Source: Dendrophyllia cribrosa
Lineage: Eukaryota; Cnidaria; Anthozoa; Scleractinia; Dendrophylliidae
Direction: 5' to 3'
Length of the DNA stretch: 64,000 nt
Assembly: GCA_024195265.1 (NCBI GenBank)
Contig: JAJLRJ010000011.1
Location: 18,871,927 to 18,935,926 of the forward strand
Shown here: in pieces, positions 1-13,402 of the stretch
Layout: each line of letters starts with the position of its first letter
Numbering within the stretch: the first letter of the stretch is position 1
Made by a program: the position numbers and the translations under genes
The notes under the pieces: model-generated
Told to the model about the DNA's origin: nothing
The model's database searches: none
Seen by the model: only the letters and a program-made list of their open reading frames with translations

Positions 1-2607
1 TGTTTTCTCACGTTTCTTCAGCAAAATCTGTAAAATTCGGCGGAGAGTTATAATTTGTTTGCTGTTCTCGTCGCTAGTTTTTCATGAAAGTCTATAGACC
101 AGTTTTTATGCAGTGGCAAAAGACACAAATTTGCAAATAGCAAAGAAACTGCCTTAACAACCCATAATTTTTTCGCATCAGTTCTTCTTTTCTGGCCAGA
201 TTCTATGAACTGTGAAAATTTTGGAAGATTTCACCAAAGGAAATTGAAGACTATTGCAATTAAATCCACATAATCAATGAAAAACACATTTGCTTGGGCA
301 GTTTTAATTCAAGACTAAAGCCATTATTTAAACAGAGATAGCTGAGAGATAATAATTCCATTTTTGTCATTTGTTATGGATATTAATTATTTTTGTGGAG
401 TCCCCCATTTATAACATTAATCACCAACATTTTGAAAATTACAAAAACAGTATCTCCTGAATGCGATTGCATTATTTAAATTTAGGTCCTCCAAAAAGGG
501 GGGGGGGGGGGGGGGGGTTCTGAGCATGCATGGAAATCCAGGCGAGAGGGGGGTCTAATTAAGGCCGGGAAATCCGAGCATAGGGAGGGGTAAGGGGGGG
601 GGGGGGGGGGGGGGAGTGGATTTATTCTGGAATAACCCAATAAAAACAGCAAAATTTGAACACTTTATAAAAGGGGGGAGAAACTTAACTACGAGATGGT
701 TGCTATGGAAGAGTACCAAACGTCATATAATGGGTTTCTTTACTTCCTCGGCTATGATGTTTGGTCACATTCATTCTGTTAATGGTTTCATCAAATTTGA
801 GTCGACACAACCATATTTGGTAAGTCACATGACCAGAACATAAAAACCCTTAAAACTGAAACATCTTATATTTTTTCCCAATTAAACCAATGTCAATGGC
901 TTAAGAACATCCTAATAAAAAATCTGTAGCATGGATATTTAAAAATTCACGTTATTGAAAAAGCTATGACGTCATAAAGGTGTATTTTAATACATTTTCT
1001 TTGATAGCTTTCCCTTTTTTTGTCTTAATGGTAATTCCATGCTACAGATTTAAAAAAAAGTGGAATTGCTTATGATTCGCCAAAAAAATCAGATTTTTAT
1101 ATCTCTTCATTTGAATTTTTGTGCTTTTTCATTCTTACGTGCGGTTGGGGACTGGCACTAGTTACACATGTTTTTTTTTTTGTATTTTTTTTGTCTATAT
1201 TACATTTGTAAGTTACACGTGTGCAGTGTCAAGTTAGTGATGTTTTGTGTCCAGTTTCATAGTTCCCACCCTATTAGCAGTTTATGACACATGAAAAATG
1301 CTAACCATGAAATAATGTCCCTAGCAACGACTCCAAAACTGTAGTTAAGTTTTACCCCCCTTAACCAAATAATGTCAAAGCCATTGCAAAATAGCATTTT
1401 GCAAAAAGCAAACATAAAAATTTATCCAAACTTGTACTGGCCTTTTCAAGGAATAACATTGGTCTTGAATTATAAAGCCAATTTCTTCTTCCACTTAGCT
1501 TAATCTCTCTTTTTTCGTTTTTTTTTAGGTACCCCAAGCATTACCATTTTTAGTATTATTTCTCATCCATAGTGAAGCTTGTCTGGTTTTCTTCATTGTT
1601 TTCTTTGTGTTGTTAAATATTTCATCTGGCCAATAAAATCCACTTTTGCTTTCATTGTTCATCTGGATCCATATTTAACAAGACAATTCAATACCAGGGG
1701 ACATTAAGCTTAAAGCAACAGAGTCACAATCATGATTCCCATCAGGCTACAACACATAAGTTACACTTTTCAAAGAGAAAGTGTCAAATATATGAATTCA
1801 GAAAGAATTAGCTGGCTTTGAATTCCAATTCAAATCTTTGAATTTCCCACCATCTTGCCCTGATTACCCATGATGCAACTATGAGTGTGAACCCATCTAT
1901 TGTGCGATCGGATGCGATTTGATGCCGATTATGCGGAATCGCACCATCGCGTAATATCAGAAGCCCAGTGGCTCATGTACTGAGAAAAAATAATAGACAA
2001 TAATTTATGTCATGATTTTTGCATGTCATGCACACAGCAAATACAGTAACCTTTTAGTTACTACAGTAAAGATGTAAATGCTATTTGACTGCAGTTTAAA
2101 TAGAAAGTATTTTTTTAGCCTGGTACTATATGGGTAGTCAAACACTGTGGGGCTTATTACTGTACTGCATAAATAGTGAACTCTCTCTATAAGGCAGACA
2201 CTGGCTTTGGACCAGCTCTAGCTAGCTGTCCAGCTTGGAGGAGGTGTCCATCTTTTAGAGAGTTGCGGGCATGATGTAACCTTAAACACTAGCAGTCTGT
2301 GATGTCAGAACTAAAACAAGTTCATTTACATTATCTGAGAACCTGGGCGGTTGACTAGAGCGTCGTCATTAAAGCAAAGTTTGATCAATTTTGATGTTAC
2401 TTAAATCCTTTACTATATGGGTTTATGAATTGCATGCTTTATTCTGTTCATAAAGATATTTTTGCCAATAAACAGTGCCTGTTCTTGAATGCATGAATGC
2501 CTTCAGTTCTCCTTTAAAATATTTTTTTGCTATACCAACTCCATTGTTTATTCGAAATGAAAAACTACATGTAGTTAAATTAAAGCTTTGTTGAAACTTC
2601 TCTGTAG
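1..2607. other. AT-rich non-coding or intronic DNA with two poly-G tracts
   Basis: No convincing exon is visible here. The stretch is probably intron or upstream sequence of the acidic-protein gene whose exon starts at 2608. Two long G runs lie at about 498-517 and 594-614, with G-rich DNA between them. The rest is ordinary A+T-rich sequence. Confidence 0.4.
498..614 (+). repeat. Poly-G tracts bracketing a G-rich spacer
   Basis: Two runs of roughly twenty G residues lie about 80 bp apart, with shorter runs of five or six G between them. The pattern could form a G-quadruplex on the + strand. Exact run lengths are unreliable in any assembly. Confidence 0.7.
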
Positions 2608-5600
2608 AAACTTGAAGAACAAGAAGCTCTTGAAAAAGAGAAACAAGAAGCAGCAGAAGAACAAATCAGAGAACAGCTGCGGAAAGAGGAAGCTGAGAAG
2701 ATTGCGCGAGAGGAAGCTTACGAGAAGGCAGCCAGTGAAGAGGTTGTCATCGATCAGACACCCAGGCCAATACCACCTGAAGTTACTGGCACTTTAGCAC
2801 CTGTCGCTGAGGGAGATGAAGGTGGGTACTAAACAGTGTTACGTCTATTTATAGCCAACCTACGGTTGTATCCATGTACATTGTGTATCCTTAGAGAGTG
2901 GAAATTTGACAATGTTTTCGGTTTTTGAACAATGAGTAGCACCAGAGGGAAGTATTATACTGACTTTAAGGCTTTGATTTCATCCACAACTGATAAGTTA
3001 GTACCATGAACAGCATAATGAACAGTGGAACAGGAAAATACTGGTCAATATTAGGTCAACATTTGTTTATCGTCACACTTAAATATGCATCCACATAATC
3101 TTGAACTTATAAAAATTATTAGCAGTAAAAACTGCTCTTTGTTAACCAAAGAAGGACATTACTAGCGTGCTCTGCTAGCAAACAATAATAATTAAAAATT
3201 TTATTATCAAACGATGAAAACCTGCAAGCAGCTTATTTTACACTAGGTCATTGAGGTTGGAGGTCAGCTGCATGGTCATAGCAGAAAACTTTCAGAAGAA
3301 ATCTTTGATTATTCTATTCACCTTTGCCAAATATCTTAGTTTGCTTTAGGGCCTCTTAACTTCACAGATGGGCCACCCCCCCTATTGGATTCAAACCCAC
3401 TCATAAAAATTTACAGTGAATTATATAGTTTGGGTATAAAACCACAGATCAGCCTCAAATCAGCTGCTTGACATGTGTCTTGCTGTGTTTGTGCAGTTGT
3501 TTTTTTTTGTTATTTTGGTCACAGTAAAATATATTACATGAAATAAAGCTGAATGATTAGTGCTTCTCCCATAGAAATGTCAGATAATAGTGAGAAAAGT
3601 GAAGATTAATTATTAATCTTCACTTTTCTCACTATTATCTGACATTTCTATGGGAGAAGCACTAATCATTCAGCTTTATTTCATGTAATATATTTTACTG
3701 TGACCAAATGACTTGTCCACAAATGACTACACATGCTGCTTGAAACTTGCCGAATGTAGTCTCAATTCAATATTGATAACAAATAAACAGCTGCTGAAAT
3801 AGATCATATTCATCTCCAAAATTTAGTATGAAATTGTGGAGTCAATTGGAATCAGTTAGGTTTTCAAAAATTCAAAAAAGTTGACTGGATTTTGGTATAA
3901 AATTAGTTGGTGTTAAATATGCATTAATTATACTGATGACTGCAGACATGGATGTCAACAGTCAAACAATATACCACTGGCATGTCAATGGTTGTATTCC
4001 AGACTAAGACAAACATTTCTTGCATTATTATTAATAGAGGAATAATTAAGGTGCCTATAGTTGTAACTTTGACTAAAACATGTGCATTCTTCGTTCCATT
4101 GGAAGTTGTTCACCTGAATTTAACCCGAAGCTGGAAAGATGGTAATAAAAAGTATCCTCCTTTATGAAGGTCAGAAAAAGATAGGATGCAACATATTTTA
4201 CAAAGCTATACTTTTACTCTGGGCACAGCCCTTATACAGCCATCTGAAACTTCTGTTTAAAGTCTAAACCAGAAACTAACTTAATGCTTACAGGAAGGGT
4301 GTTTTATTTCCTTTGCAATCAATATACAATCAAATATACATGTACCATTAATTTTGATGTTAAAATAATACTGACCAAGATGATTTTACGGGCACTCAAA
4401 AAAATAACTTGTCAAACTCCAGCAAGTTCAAATACTAGTTCAGGCTATTTGCCTTTACAAGACATAAATTTATGCAGTTCAACTTAATATTAACAATCAA
4501 GGAATCTAAATTATTTCAAATAAATGCATGCACACCTACTGTTTGTTAGTACATCATGACGTGGATATAAAAAGAAGGCAACACACTAAAATATCAAAGA
4601 TAACAATAATTTTTTTCAAATTATTAAATTATTTAAAATAAATAGATTATAATTTAACCAATTTATTAAAATAAAATAACAAAAATCGTAATTTAAAATA
4701 TATTTTAAAATAATAACATTTAACTGCAAATATATTAAATTTTTTGTCAGAATTTTAGTTAAATATCAGACACCAGTATAAACTTGATTTCTTTTGAGAT
4801 TTTTTGGTGTCCAGTCTTCCAAATGGCCGCCCCTATTGCTTTTTTAGGGGCTCATTTCCGCCGGAAATTCCTTCGAACGCGCGCGTTTCCATAATCTCTG
4901 ATTACTGCTTAAGTGTGAACAAAAAAAATGACTCTCTGGTTCCTGTAGAAAGTTCTGGGATTTTAACGTTTTGATGCACGACCTACTGAAAAATGCTATA
5001 CGAACGTTGACAGGTACGATAAAAAATAAAACGTCTGACAATTTTTTTTCAGTGGCAGAGAACGAGTAGAAATAAACAGCCAAAAGTAGCACCCCCCTGA
5101 AAATAGTGAACCCACCCCCAACCTCCCCCCTAAAAAAGACAGACCAAGGTTAAATAGTATATTTATTTTTCCAATCAATAGTCAAGTGAAAGTGACATGC
5201 CGTAACTTTATCACAATAACTAAGGCACTTTACAGCAAGGGATTAGGTCGCTTATGCATGCTTCAGGTGTGTGGGTTCAAGGAGAAGGAAAATAAGAGAT
5301 TTCTTGTTTCTGTGAAATCAGTGTCAAGAAATGAGTTAAAGGGCTCAGAACAACTTCTGCCAAACAACAGGGAACACAGTCTAGACATGAAGACCCCCCC
5401 TGAATGTGGCAGCAACATGAAACTGGAACAACAAATTTCATCTCATTTTTTAACAACTGTTTTTACAAATTTCCTTCTTTTATTTGGGAAAAAGAATTCT
5501 GTTGCACCAACTAATATGTAACGTTTTTTGCTCTCTGAAAGTAACGATCTTCTGAAAGTAGCAATGCCCAAAGGCTGCTAATTCTGAAATTAACGAGGGT

Positions 5601-8600
5601 CGTAACTTTGGAATTTTATGGCAGTAAAGTAGCTTATAGTAATAATTGGTCATACACTGTATACTAATGTTCTCAATTTCACAACTACCATACATAATTT
5701 TTATCTTCGCATATTGAAATAGCTTATTGTTTAAATATGTGACAGCTAGTCAGTTTATTTGGTAATTTTTTTCAGAGTACAATAAATAGAGGATATTACA
5801 TGGCTGCGCGAAGATACGAAATTTCTCTTCGAGTGTTGAAAAATATTTCACTCGTTCGCTGCGCTCACTTGTGAAATATTTTTCAACACGAGAAGAGAAA
5901 TTTCGTATCTTCAAGCGGCCATGTAATGTTCTGTTTATTATATAAACACCAATGAAATCAAACCATTTCACTTTAATATTTTTTTGTAGTCCTAAAGTAG
6001 AACGGTGATCTTTTCACGTGTGAAGATAACATGTTATTCTCACGTGTGAAGATATGATGTTTACGCGCGAAAGCTCACCTGGTATTCATTGGTGTTTATA
6101 TAATAAGCTAAAATATTAATCACTAGTTTAAAGTGGACATGAAGTGAAATTTCACTTCCATTTTTTTTTCGGTAATCTGAAAATGGGTTATTTTGATGGG
6201 GAAATAAGTCACTTGAAGTGGCGGGAACATATTTTAACAAGCGACACAAGTTGGACATATTAAGACAAGAACGTGGGTTCTAGTTACATCATTAGCGTGT
6301 TTACAACTGAGCAGTCACTCATGTTACAGTGGAGTTTTGGCAACTTATGGAAGGATTATTTCAATTGAATTATGGCTGAAAGCGACAAGTATTTTATCCC
6401 CGCCGGTTCGTCTCCTTCTCCTGTGACCATGTTTTGTTGTGTGATCTTCTGATCGAACACACGAATAACATCACAAATACATTGTTTGTACCTTTTTGGC
6501 CACGCTCAAAATGTCGCAAATTTCAGGCTCCGGCAAAAGTTTTCAAACTGCTAAAAATAGTGGACCTTCTTCGCCCAAAAGAGGAAAACTGCTGAAAATG
6601 AAATAAAGGTGATATAAAGTTGTTCCCAGACTAGAACGGTCGAAAAAACAGAGAAAAACTAACTGGACCTATTGACGTTTAAATCCAAACAAATCCAAAC
6701 AGTTATGTGTTTAATCACACAGTCTTTCTTCGCTGTACAAAAAAAGTCCACGCGACCCAACAACTACACGACTGACAATTCATCATCATTTTTTGGATAA
6801 AGCGTGTACGCGCTGACAAACAAGTTCAAATAGCGTGCGCACGACAAACTTGAAAAGGTAAGAAAGATTAAAACGGCATTCATGAACATAAACAACATAA
6901 ACCCTAAAACAAAATGGTAGTGAAATTTCACTTCATGTGCACTTTATATATAAATGATTTGTATGCTAGCACTCTTAATTTGGTCCCTGTGATCAAACTG
7001 TTGACTGACACAAGTGACATACATACATACATACATACATGTCTGTTGTAATGTTACTAAGATGTCTGTTTCATTTATAACACAGCTGCACAAGGACAGG
7101 CAGACCTTGTCTAACCAGATGCATGCTTCATGTAAACTCCACCAAGATGTCACTATCTTGATTTAAAATCTTTGAACATTGATAGAAAAAAAAATAGTTC
7201 ATTTTTGTTGTAAGCTGTTAAATCAAAGTAACATCAAGCACCTTGAAATTAAAAGACAGTCAAATATATTATAACTGCAAAGATGTCAAATTTGTTAAGA
7301 AATTTATGAATGACGTGTATTAAAAAATGTAATGTTTATTATAAAAGTGTGCATACAATTTGCTGAAAAATTAATTTAAATATTTCCATATAACAATTAT
7401 CAGATTATGGTAACAGATTTATATTATTTATTTGATGAAAGATAAAATATTGTTCTAGATTTGCATTAAATTATTAAAAGATTGCATTCAAATTAAATTT
7501 ACCTGTATATTTCACAGCTATGACAGTGATTGTATTGTGATTGCAAAGTAAGAATTTATGATTGTTACATAGTTCAATGTTTTATTGCATCAATTTGTCA
7601 ACTGTTTGATGCCTTCAATAAAAAAATGATTTCAACTGTTTTTTTCTATTCACTTGAATCTATTGTACATCTCCTTCCTTAAAAAAACATAACCTTCCCC
7701 CAAAATTGTTGTTTGGTCTTGCACTCTTTGATTTCTTTGGCGTCAGAATGTCCTGTTTGTGGGGAGGGTATTAAAGTACCTAACGGTGACAGTGGGTACA
7801 GTGATATTCGGAAAAGTGTCATGTCAAGATTACAAATATTGTAATTGACAAAGATGGGGGGAGGGGAGGGGGTAAAATGTCAGGGGTGATAATTCATTTA
7901 TATCGAGTTATCACATTACCTGTTTGGGCATCTAGCTGAAAAAAAGATCGGCAACTATTTTTCAGTCAACTGATCGATTTTTTTATGACAGTGCTTTTAA
8001 AAATGTTCACAAGGTAAAGATGCATGTATTTGAACGTGTCATTTTATGTGTTGTTTTAGAATTGGTACCTCTTAGGGGTTAAAATGATTCGAACCATGCA
8101 CACCTTATACACACACAAGCATATCCCCATTGCAGTATGGTTTTTAAGCTGTTTTGATCTGAACTCGGGTATATTGATTTAATTTTGAACATTATCCTTT
8201 GAAAATGGGTATGTTTTGCTGTGTAGTCTGAAATATGGCTTTCTGCCATCTTGGATTCAAAACTGGCAATAATTAGATTTGAAACCATAGGGAAAATCAC
8301 ACACATGTAAAGTCGAGCCTCGCTTTACCGACACCCCTTTAGGACACCCCCGTTATTATGAGCAGTATTCTCAATCCCGACGAATAGCCCGTAGAATTTC
8401 TCTAAATTTGATAAATGCACTGGGTCACACAGCTACACATATTTGTACAATTATCGTTATTTTTTATTATAGCGGGGTGTGTGTGTGTGGTTCACTGCTG
8501 AATTTTTCTTTGAAATCAATAAAACGCATAAATAACGTCATTTACAGCCGCTAAACCCGCTTAATATGGACACTCTTTTGACATGGACAGTCTCCGTGGT

Positions 8601-9807
8601 CCCAGTACGCAGTAGACCGTATTTTGGTCTCAAAACGGGTAACGTGAGAAGCGCACCGCAAACCACCCGTGATCGTACTTTTTGAGGGTGGTTTGTTTTA
8701 ACCTATATTCTTGTCTGTTCTTGTAATCAAATAGATCTAGACAGCAAAGCAGAAGAAGCGGAGAAGGTCGGCGAGGAAGGAGCTACATCTGGTAAGGCTG
8801 AAGGCGACACAAAGAAAGACAGCGAAGAAGCAACACCTGGAGCTGAAGGAGAGAAGACAGCTGAAGAAGGAGCGACGGCTGAAGATGGAGGGACGGCTGA
8901 AGATGGAGGGACAGCTGAAGTTCCAGGGGCAGCTGAAGACGTGAAGACAACTGAAGATGGAGGGACAGCTGCAGAAGGAACAGCAACTGTGGAAAGAGCG
9001 ACGGCTGGAGATGGAGGGACAATTACTGAGGCTGAGGCACCAGTCAGTGACGTAGAGAAGGTCAGTGACGAGGACAAACCAGCTGAAGAAACTGTCAGTG
9101 AAGAGAAACCTGCAGAGGATGATGCTCAGGAGAAAGAAGGGGAATCAGGAGAGGCCGCAGCAGCGAAGGCAGAAGATGAACCAATTGGAGATCAGACAAC
9201 AGAGGAACAACAGCAAGCAAATAGTGAGATGATTTGTTAGATTCATTTATTTACAACATTCAGAATGGGCAGAGTCAGGGTCCAAGTCCGTCTTAAACGA
9301 GGCCGCTATCCCCCTATACCATGCAAACCTAAAAAGCTAGCTCAGCAAAGATTCTGTTACTGACACAGACTATTATGACAAGTTCAGACTCTACACTTCT
9401 AAGGTTAAGCATAGTGATACGAACTGAAGTATACGAACTTTCACAGATGTTCCGCCATAATTGTAAATTATAGGTCTATCTTGCGTGTCAGGAAAGATTC
9501 AAGATTTGAGAGAAATGCGTTAGGACAGAGCTTACGAAGGGAGTGAGTAGAATATTATCTCCCCCACCCTCCTCCCTCAATCTCCCCTCCCCCACCCTCC
9601 CCCCTCCGCTTTCTAGCGCCTGTCACGCACACACATTTACAGACTGATATAAATCGTATAAAAGTATGATCAAATCAGTATTAAAATAAAATTTTGCTTG
9701 TTATCTTTTTATCTGCAGAAGCAGCACCTGAAGAAGCCAAAGAAGAGAGCGAAACAACAGGAGAAGAACAGGAGCCGTCTGATCAGCCTGCTGCCCCGCA
9801 AGAATAA
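2608..9807 (+). CDS. Glu-rich acidic protein, last three exons (5' end not found)
   Basis: Three phase-compatible exons are visible: 2608-2821 (ends phase 1), 8735-9223 (ends phase 1) and 9719-9807 (ends in TAA at 9805-9807). Each has AG before it and GT after it where required. The first exon encodes a charged, probably helical segment rich in E, K, Q and A, ending in a Pro-rich stretch (TPRPIPPEV). The second is strongly acidic and low in complexity, with imperfect six-residue repeats of the type ADGGTA/EDGGTA and blocks of E/A/K. The last encodes about 29 residues ending QPAAPQE. An in-frame alternative acceptor six bases downstream (8740) could replace 8735. I do not recognise the family. 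The composition resembles disordered tails of cytoskeletal or ciliary proteins, but that is only a resemblance. Upstream exons probably lie to the left of the window or were missed. Confidence 0.65.
3514..3708. repeat. Perfect inverted repeat, 97-bp arms, 1-nt spacer
   Basis: Bases 3514-3610 are the reverse complement of 3612-3708 around a single T at 3611; I found no mismatch reading base by base. The arms are A+T-rich and contain no ORF. It could be a very young hairpin insertion, an inverted duplication, or a fold-back artefact from library making or assembly. Confidence 0.9.
4794..4908 (+). repeat. Dispersed repeat, copy A (inverted copy at 30854-30965)
   Basis: This ~115-bp block recurs in reverse orientation at 30854-30965 with only a few differences. 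It includes a G+C-rich core around CGCCGGAAATTCCTTCGAA. Neither copy contains a credible gene. The match over 26 kb indicates a mobile or formerly mobile sequence. Confidence 0.8.
5795..5927. mobile_element. Palindromic MITE-like element
   Basis: Arms 5795-5855 and 5867-5927 are near-perfect reverse complements centred on 5861, with outer ends ATTACATGGC and GCCATGTAAT. The centre is a short G+C-rich loop. There is no coding capacity. Structure and size fit a non-autonomous fold-back element. Confidence 0.75.
5935..6106. mobile_element. Second TIR element abutting the 5795-5927 palindrome
   Basis: A 22-bp terminal inverted repeat (5935-5956 with 6085-6106, core ATAAACACCAATGA) encloses about 130 bp. 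Inside are two direct copies of CACGTGTGAAGATA. It starts eight bases after the preceding palindrome, so the two may be parts of one compound element. Confidence 0.6.
6131..6944. mobile_element. TIR element, ~814 bp, TA-flanked, non-coding
   Basis: Ends near 6129-6158 and 6917-6946 are inverted repeats of about 30 bp with two mismatches (AAGTG(G/C)ACATGAAGTG). Each end also contains the internal palindrome GAAGTGAAATTTCACTTC. TA dinucleotides directly flank both ends, as expected for a Tc1/mariner-type insertion. No transposase frame is visible, so it is non-autonomous. Confidence 0.6.
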
Positions 9808-10730
9808 CAGTTTTAGGACTTTTTAATCGTCACGGACTGTTTTGATATAGCATACTTATTCACTAGTCCAGTCATATAACCGTGCACCGTGTGATGTGAT
9901 GTCCAGTCATATAACCGTGCACCGTGTGATGTCAATGCGGCTTTTCTGTGTAGGGCGGTACAGTACAGCATGACAAAAATTGGGGATTCGAAGGTCACAC
10001 AACGTGGCACCACGTAAAGCACAGGGTCACGCAATGCTTCCAAGCTAGTACGTTGTGCTTTATTGTAAAGTGAAGCTCGTTATTCAGTAACAATACAACC
10101 GGTTTGCCAGGATTGAATTGTTAAAAAGGGACATTTTATGTGTAAAAAAGGTTTGTAAAAAAACTATTTATCAATATTTACCTCCTGTAAATATTTCATT
10201 ACGAAACGAAGGTTACACTTTATTTACCATTATAGAGGATCTTTACAGGTTTGTAAGTTTTACTACTTTTATAGAAAAAAAAAAGAAATGTTCGATTGTG
10301 TGCAGTGAGCCTCATCGTTACAGGAGAACGCCTTCATGAAGAACTGAAAACTGGTCATAATTATGTATTATTTACTGTCAAGTATCTTTTTGAAGGCATG
10401 TTTAAAGATAAATTTAGACTGAGAATGGTAGGATGCAATTGTTTCAAATTAGGATAATCGAAGTTCATAACAGTCTAGTAGAAAATTTAGGTTTAGTTGT
10501 TGTTAGTAATTGAAGTAAGGACGTTTAAGTTTGCTTTTTAAGTAAACACGTTATTGTTGTTGTTTTTGTCCAAAATGTTAGGACATTTAAATTCCAAATC
10601 GTTGGTTAACGTTTTGTTATACAATCAGTGTCTGTTTCTGTTCACGTCATGTTCAACGAGTACTCCTGTTAATGGAAGTCTCACTAAATAATGGACAATA
10701 AATAACATTTTGTAACAAGTGCTTCTTTCA
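9808..10730 (+). other. 3' UTR and poly(A) signal of the acidic-protein gene
   Basis: After the TAA at 9805-9807 no further exon is apparent. A canonical AATAAA at 10697-10702 is followed by a GT-rich stretch, so cleavage is likely just downstream. The UTR contains a direct duplication of about 30 bp (near 9866 and 9901; shared core CAGTCATATAACCGTGCACC). Confidence 0.55.
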
Positions 10731-11455
10731 GTGGGATCCAAGCCAGACTTGAGAAGGCTAGCTTTACTTTTTCAAGTTTGTCCGTAAACTGAAAAATAAC
10801 CCTGCTTTTTCTCTCCTTTTGCTGTCACGCCTGTCCCTTTGCCCATCCTCGCTCCTCCCCCGTCCGTTTTTAAAAAGGAATATGAATTCAGGTATAGAAT
10901 TAATTAGCCAATGCACAAGCTGCTTGGACAAAATTTCCCAGATTCCCTTAAAGGAGTTAAAGCTAGCATGTGGACACTCCGACAGGCCTTCCGGTTTTCC
11001 TCAGTTCTCTTCGCTCTCCGCCTCTCTGATCGCCTCATCCCTAACCGTGAGGCCTGTTCACAGTCCACTTACAGCAGTCAAAACCTACGAACTTCTAAAA
11101 CCTAGTTGAAGACAGCATTCAACTGGTACGCGGGAGGTCATGGCCAGTAAATTGCACTGTCTGCTTATGAGCAGTTTGGCAGTTATCCTTTTTCCACCCT
11201 GGCAAATAAATGCACAAACCAAGAGAACATGGCTTGGTTCTCTTAGGTTTCTAATTGCGTGTCAATTTCTGTTTTTAAAGAAACCAGGTACTATCTCGGA
11301 TTTTTCATTTGTGGGAGAGGTTAAACCTCGAAAAATTGGCCGGTCGCGAAATTAGTTTTCTGAAAATGAAAGGATCGACATTATCTTGCTTCCAGTACCA
11401 TGACTCGTTGTACGAACGGCGAGATAGCTGCATGGGGGGAGCCCGGATTCCGCGG
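10731..11455. other. Intergenic stretch, no supported gene
   Basis: Several short open frames exist, but none has recognisable domains, conserved splice signals or neighbours that fit. I see no clear repeat boundary apart from the microsatellite beginning at 11456. Confidence 0.4.
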
Positions 11456-11624
<169 letters not shown>

Positions 11625-11739
11625 TCACTAATTATGTGTCAATATATTTAGCACGAAAGTGTCAATTAATTCAATGAGACACCGTAAACAGAATAAAGTA
11701 TAACATTATATACTGAACTAGGAGCCTATTCCTCTCTGA

Positions 11740-13358
11740 ACACAAACATTTTAGCAATGGCCCTACCTCTTTGCACCCTTTTCAACTCGTGCATTGAAAA
11801 TGGTACATGGCCCAGTGACTGGAAGGGGGGGACTGGACTCCAGTTTTTAAAAAAGGAGACCGACAGGCACAGGAGAACTATAGGCCTATAACGGTACTCT
11901 CTTGCCTAAACAAAGTATTTGAGCGGCTGCTAGGCAACCAAATTACAAGTAAGTTTGACTGCTATCTAGGAGACTGTCTTACCGCCTATCGTAGACATCA
12001 TAGTTGTGAATCAACACTCATTGGCCTTTTGGAGAACTGGAAACGTGCCAAGGACAACCAGTTATCTGTCAGTATCCTCTCAACGGACATGTCTAAAGGG
12101 GCGTTTGACTGTCTGCATCCACCACTCATGTTATGTAAGCTAAAGGCCTATGGTTTCCGAGACAAGGCGGTCGACATGCTACGGAGTTACTTGTACGATC
12201 GCCAATGTCGTGTACGAATCGGGACGGTAAGAAGCTCTTGGAGGCCAGTAAATCGTGGCTGCCCTCAGGGGTCAGTCTTAGGACCGCTTCTTTGGAACAT
12301 TTTTCAGAACGATCTCACATATAGTTTAGACACGGGTTTTAGCTATGTATGCAGATGACCATCTAATTTATGAGATAGGCAAAGAAACGTGTACCGTAGT
12401 GTCCCAACTACAGCAGAGCGCAACCCTAGCAAGCAACCGATACGATTCGAATCTACTTCAGGGCAACCTTCAGAAGTATCAGATGATGAATATACGATGC
12501 AAATGCGCAAGTAATGAGCAAACGAGTATAACTGTTAAGGGCGAGATTATAACTGAGTCTGAAAATCTAAACCTCCTTGGCGTAACTATTGATAGACTCA
12601 ATTTGAACGAACACATCAATAGCGTATGCAAGAAAGCAAGTCAGAGGATCAGCGTGCTGACGCGGTTAAGGAATCTGATACCTACCATGGCTAAGTTACA
12701 ACTCTATAAATCGGCAATTCTTCCTCACCTCACTTATTGCCATTTAGTATGGCATTTTTGCAGGGCCTCAGACACTCGTAGATTAGAGAGGCTACAAGAA
12801 CGTGGTTTGCGGGCTGTCTTTAAGGACACACATCTAAATTACCAACAGCTTTTAGATAAAGCAAATTTACCTTCTTTGTGCAACAGATGGATCCAAGATT
12901 TATGTATCCTAATGTACAAAGCGAAACATAACTTATGTCCGAGACCGATTTGTAATCTATTCCAGCCTAGTAATCATACTTATCAGCTGAGACAAACTGA
13001 CTTTGCGCTACCCAGATTTAATACTACTCCTTTTGGGAAACATTCGTTAAGATACCTTGGTCCCAAACTGTGGCATAACTTATCCAGAAAAGAGAGACTT
13101 GCAAGCAATCTTAATACCGTTAAATTGCAAATAAGAAAGCGTGACTTATCAAGCATCTTAAAAGATGGTTGTACAGGCTGCTATTTATGCAATTCCAAGA
13201 TTATTTTTTATATATATATTTATATATCTTAATCTTTTATACATGTACAGTTTCAGATTTTTTTAGTTATGTTTTTATATAGTTAGGTCAGTTTAATTCT
13301 TTTTAAAGTTTAGTTAGGTGTCCCCTATTAGCCGAGGGGTTTCCCCCGTTAATAAAGC

Positions 13359-13389
<31 letters not shown>

Positions 13390-13402
13390 GTTATTATTAT
13401 TA
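11740..13402 (+). mobile_element. 5'-truncated non-LTR retrotransposon (Jockey/CR1-like) with frameshifted RT
   Basis: The reverse-transcriptase domain is readable from about 11745 (a segment beginning ILAMALPLCTLFN) through RT motifs: a [10 protein letters not shown] segment near 12090 carrying the catalytic Asp region, [14 protein letters not shown] near 12258-12300, and the YADD catalytic box at about 12346. The frame is broken just before YADD by one apparent extra base, so the 12029-12358 and 12345-13232 frames together make one domain. Downstream comes the C-terminal region typical of this group (LLGVTID, then SAILPHLTYCHLVWH), ending at 13232. The endonuclease is missing, which fits 5' truncation. 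The 3' end carries a short G+C-rich hairpin and an ATT-repeat tail (13361-13402), typical of LINE 3' termini. It is inactive. The clade assignment rests on motif style only. Confidence 0.88.

Larger units (their letters stand above)
2822..8734 (+). other. Large intron of the acidic-protein gene, filled with palindromic elements
   Basis: The GT at 2822 and AG at 8733-8734 bound a 5.9-kb intron joined in consistent phase. It holds a perfect 97-bp-arm palindrome, several TIR or hairpin elements (listed separately), a short ACAT microsatellite near 7018-7041, and a copy of a dispersed repeat shared with position 30.9 kb. Open frames inside it are short and lack start context or recognisable domains. 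Confidence 0.5.

Noticed and set aside
5186..5521. 111-codon plus-strand frame in the large intron
   Set aside because: Begins at GTG, has no recognisable domain, and lies within an intron bounded by phase-consistent exons.
8727..9077. Minus-strand Ser/Ala/Pro-rich frame opposite the acidic exon
   Set aside because: It is the antisense shadow of a low-complexity Glu-rich exon that fits splice phases on the plus strand.
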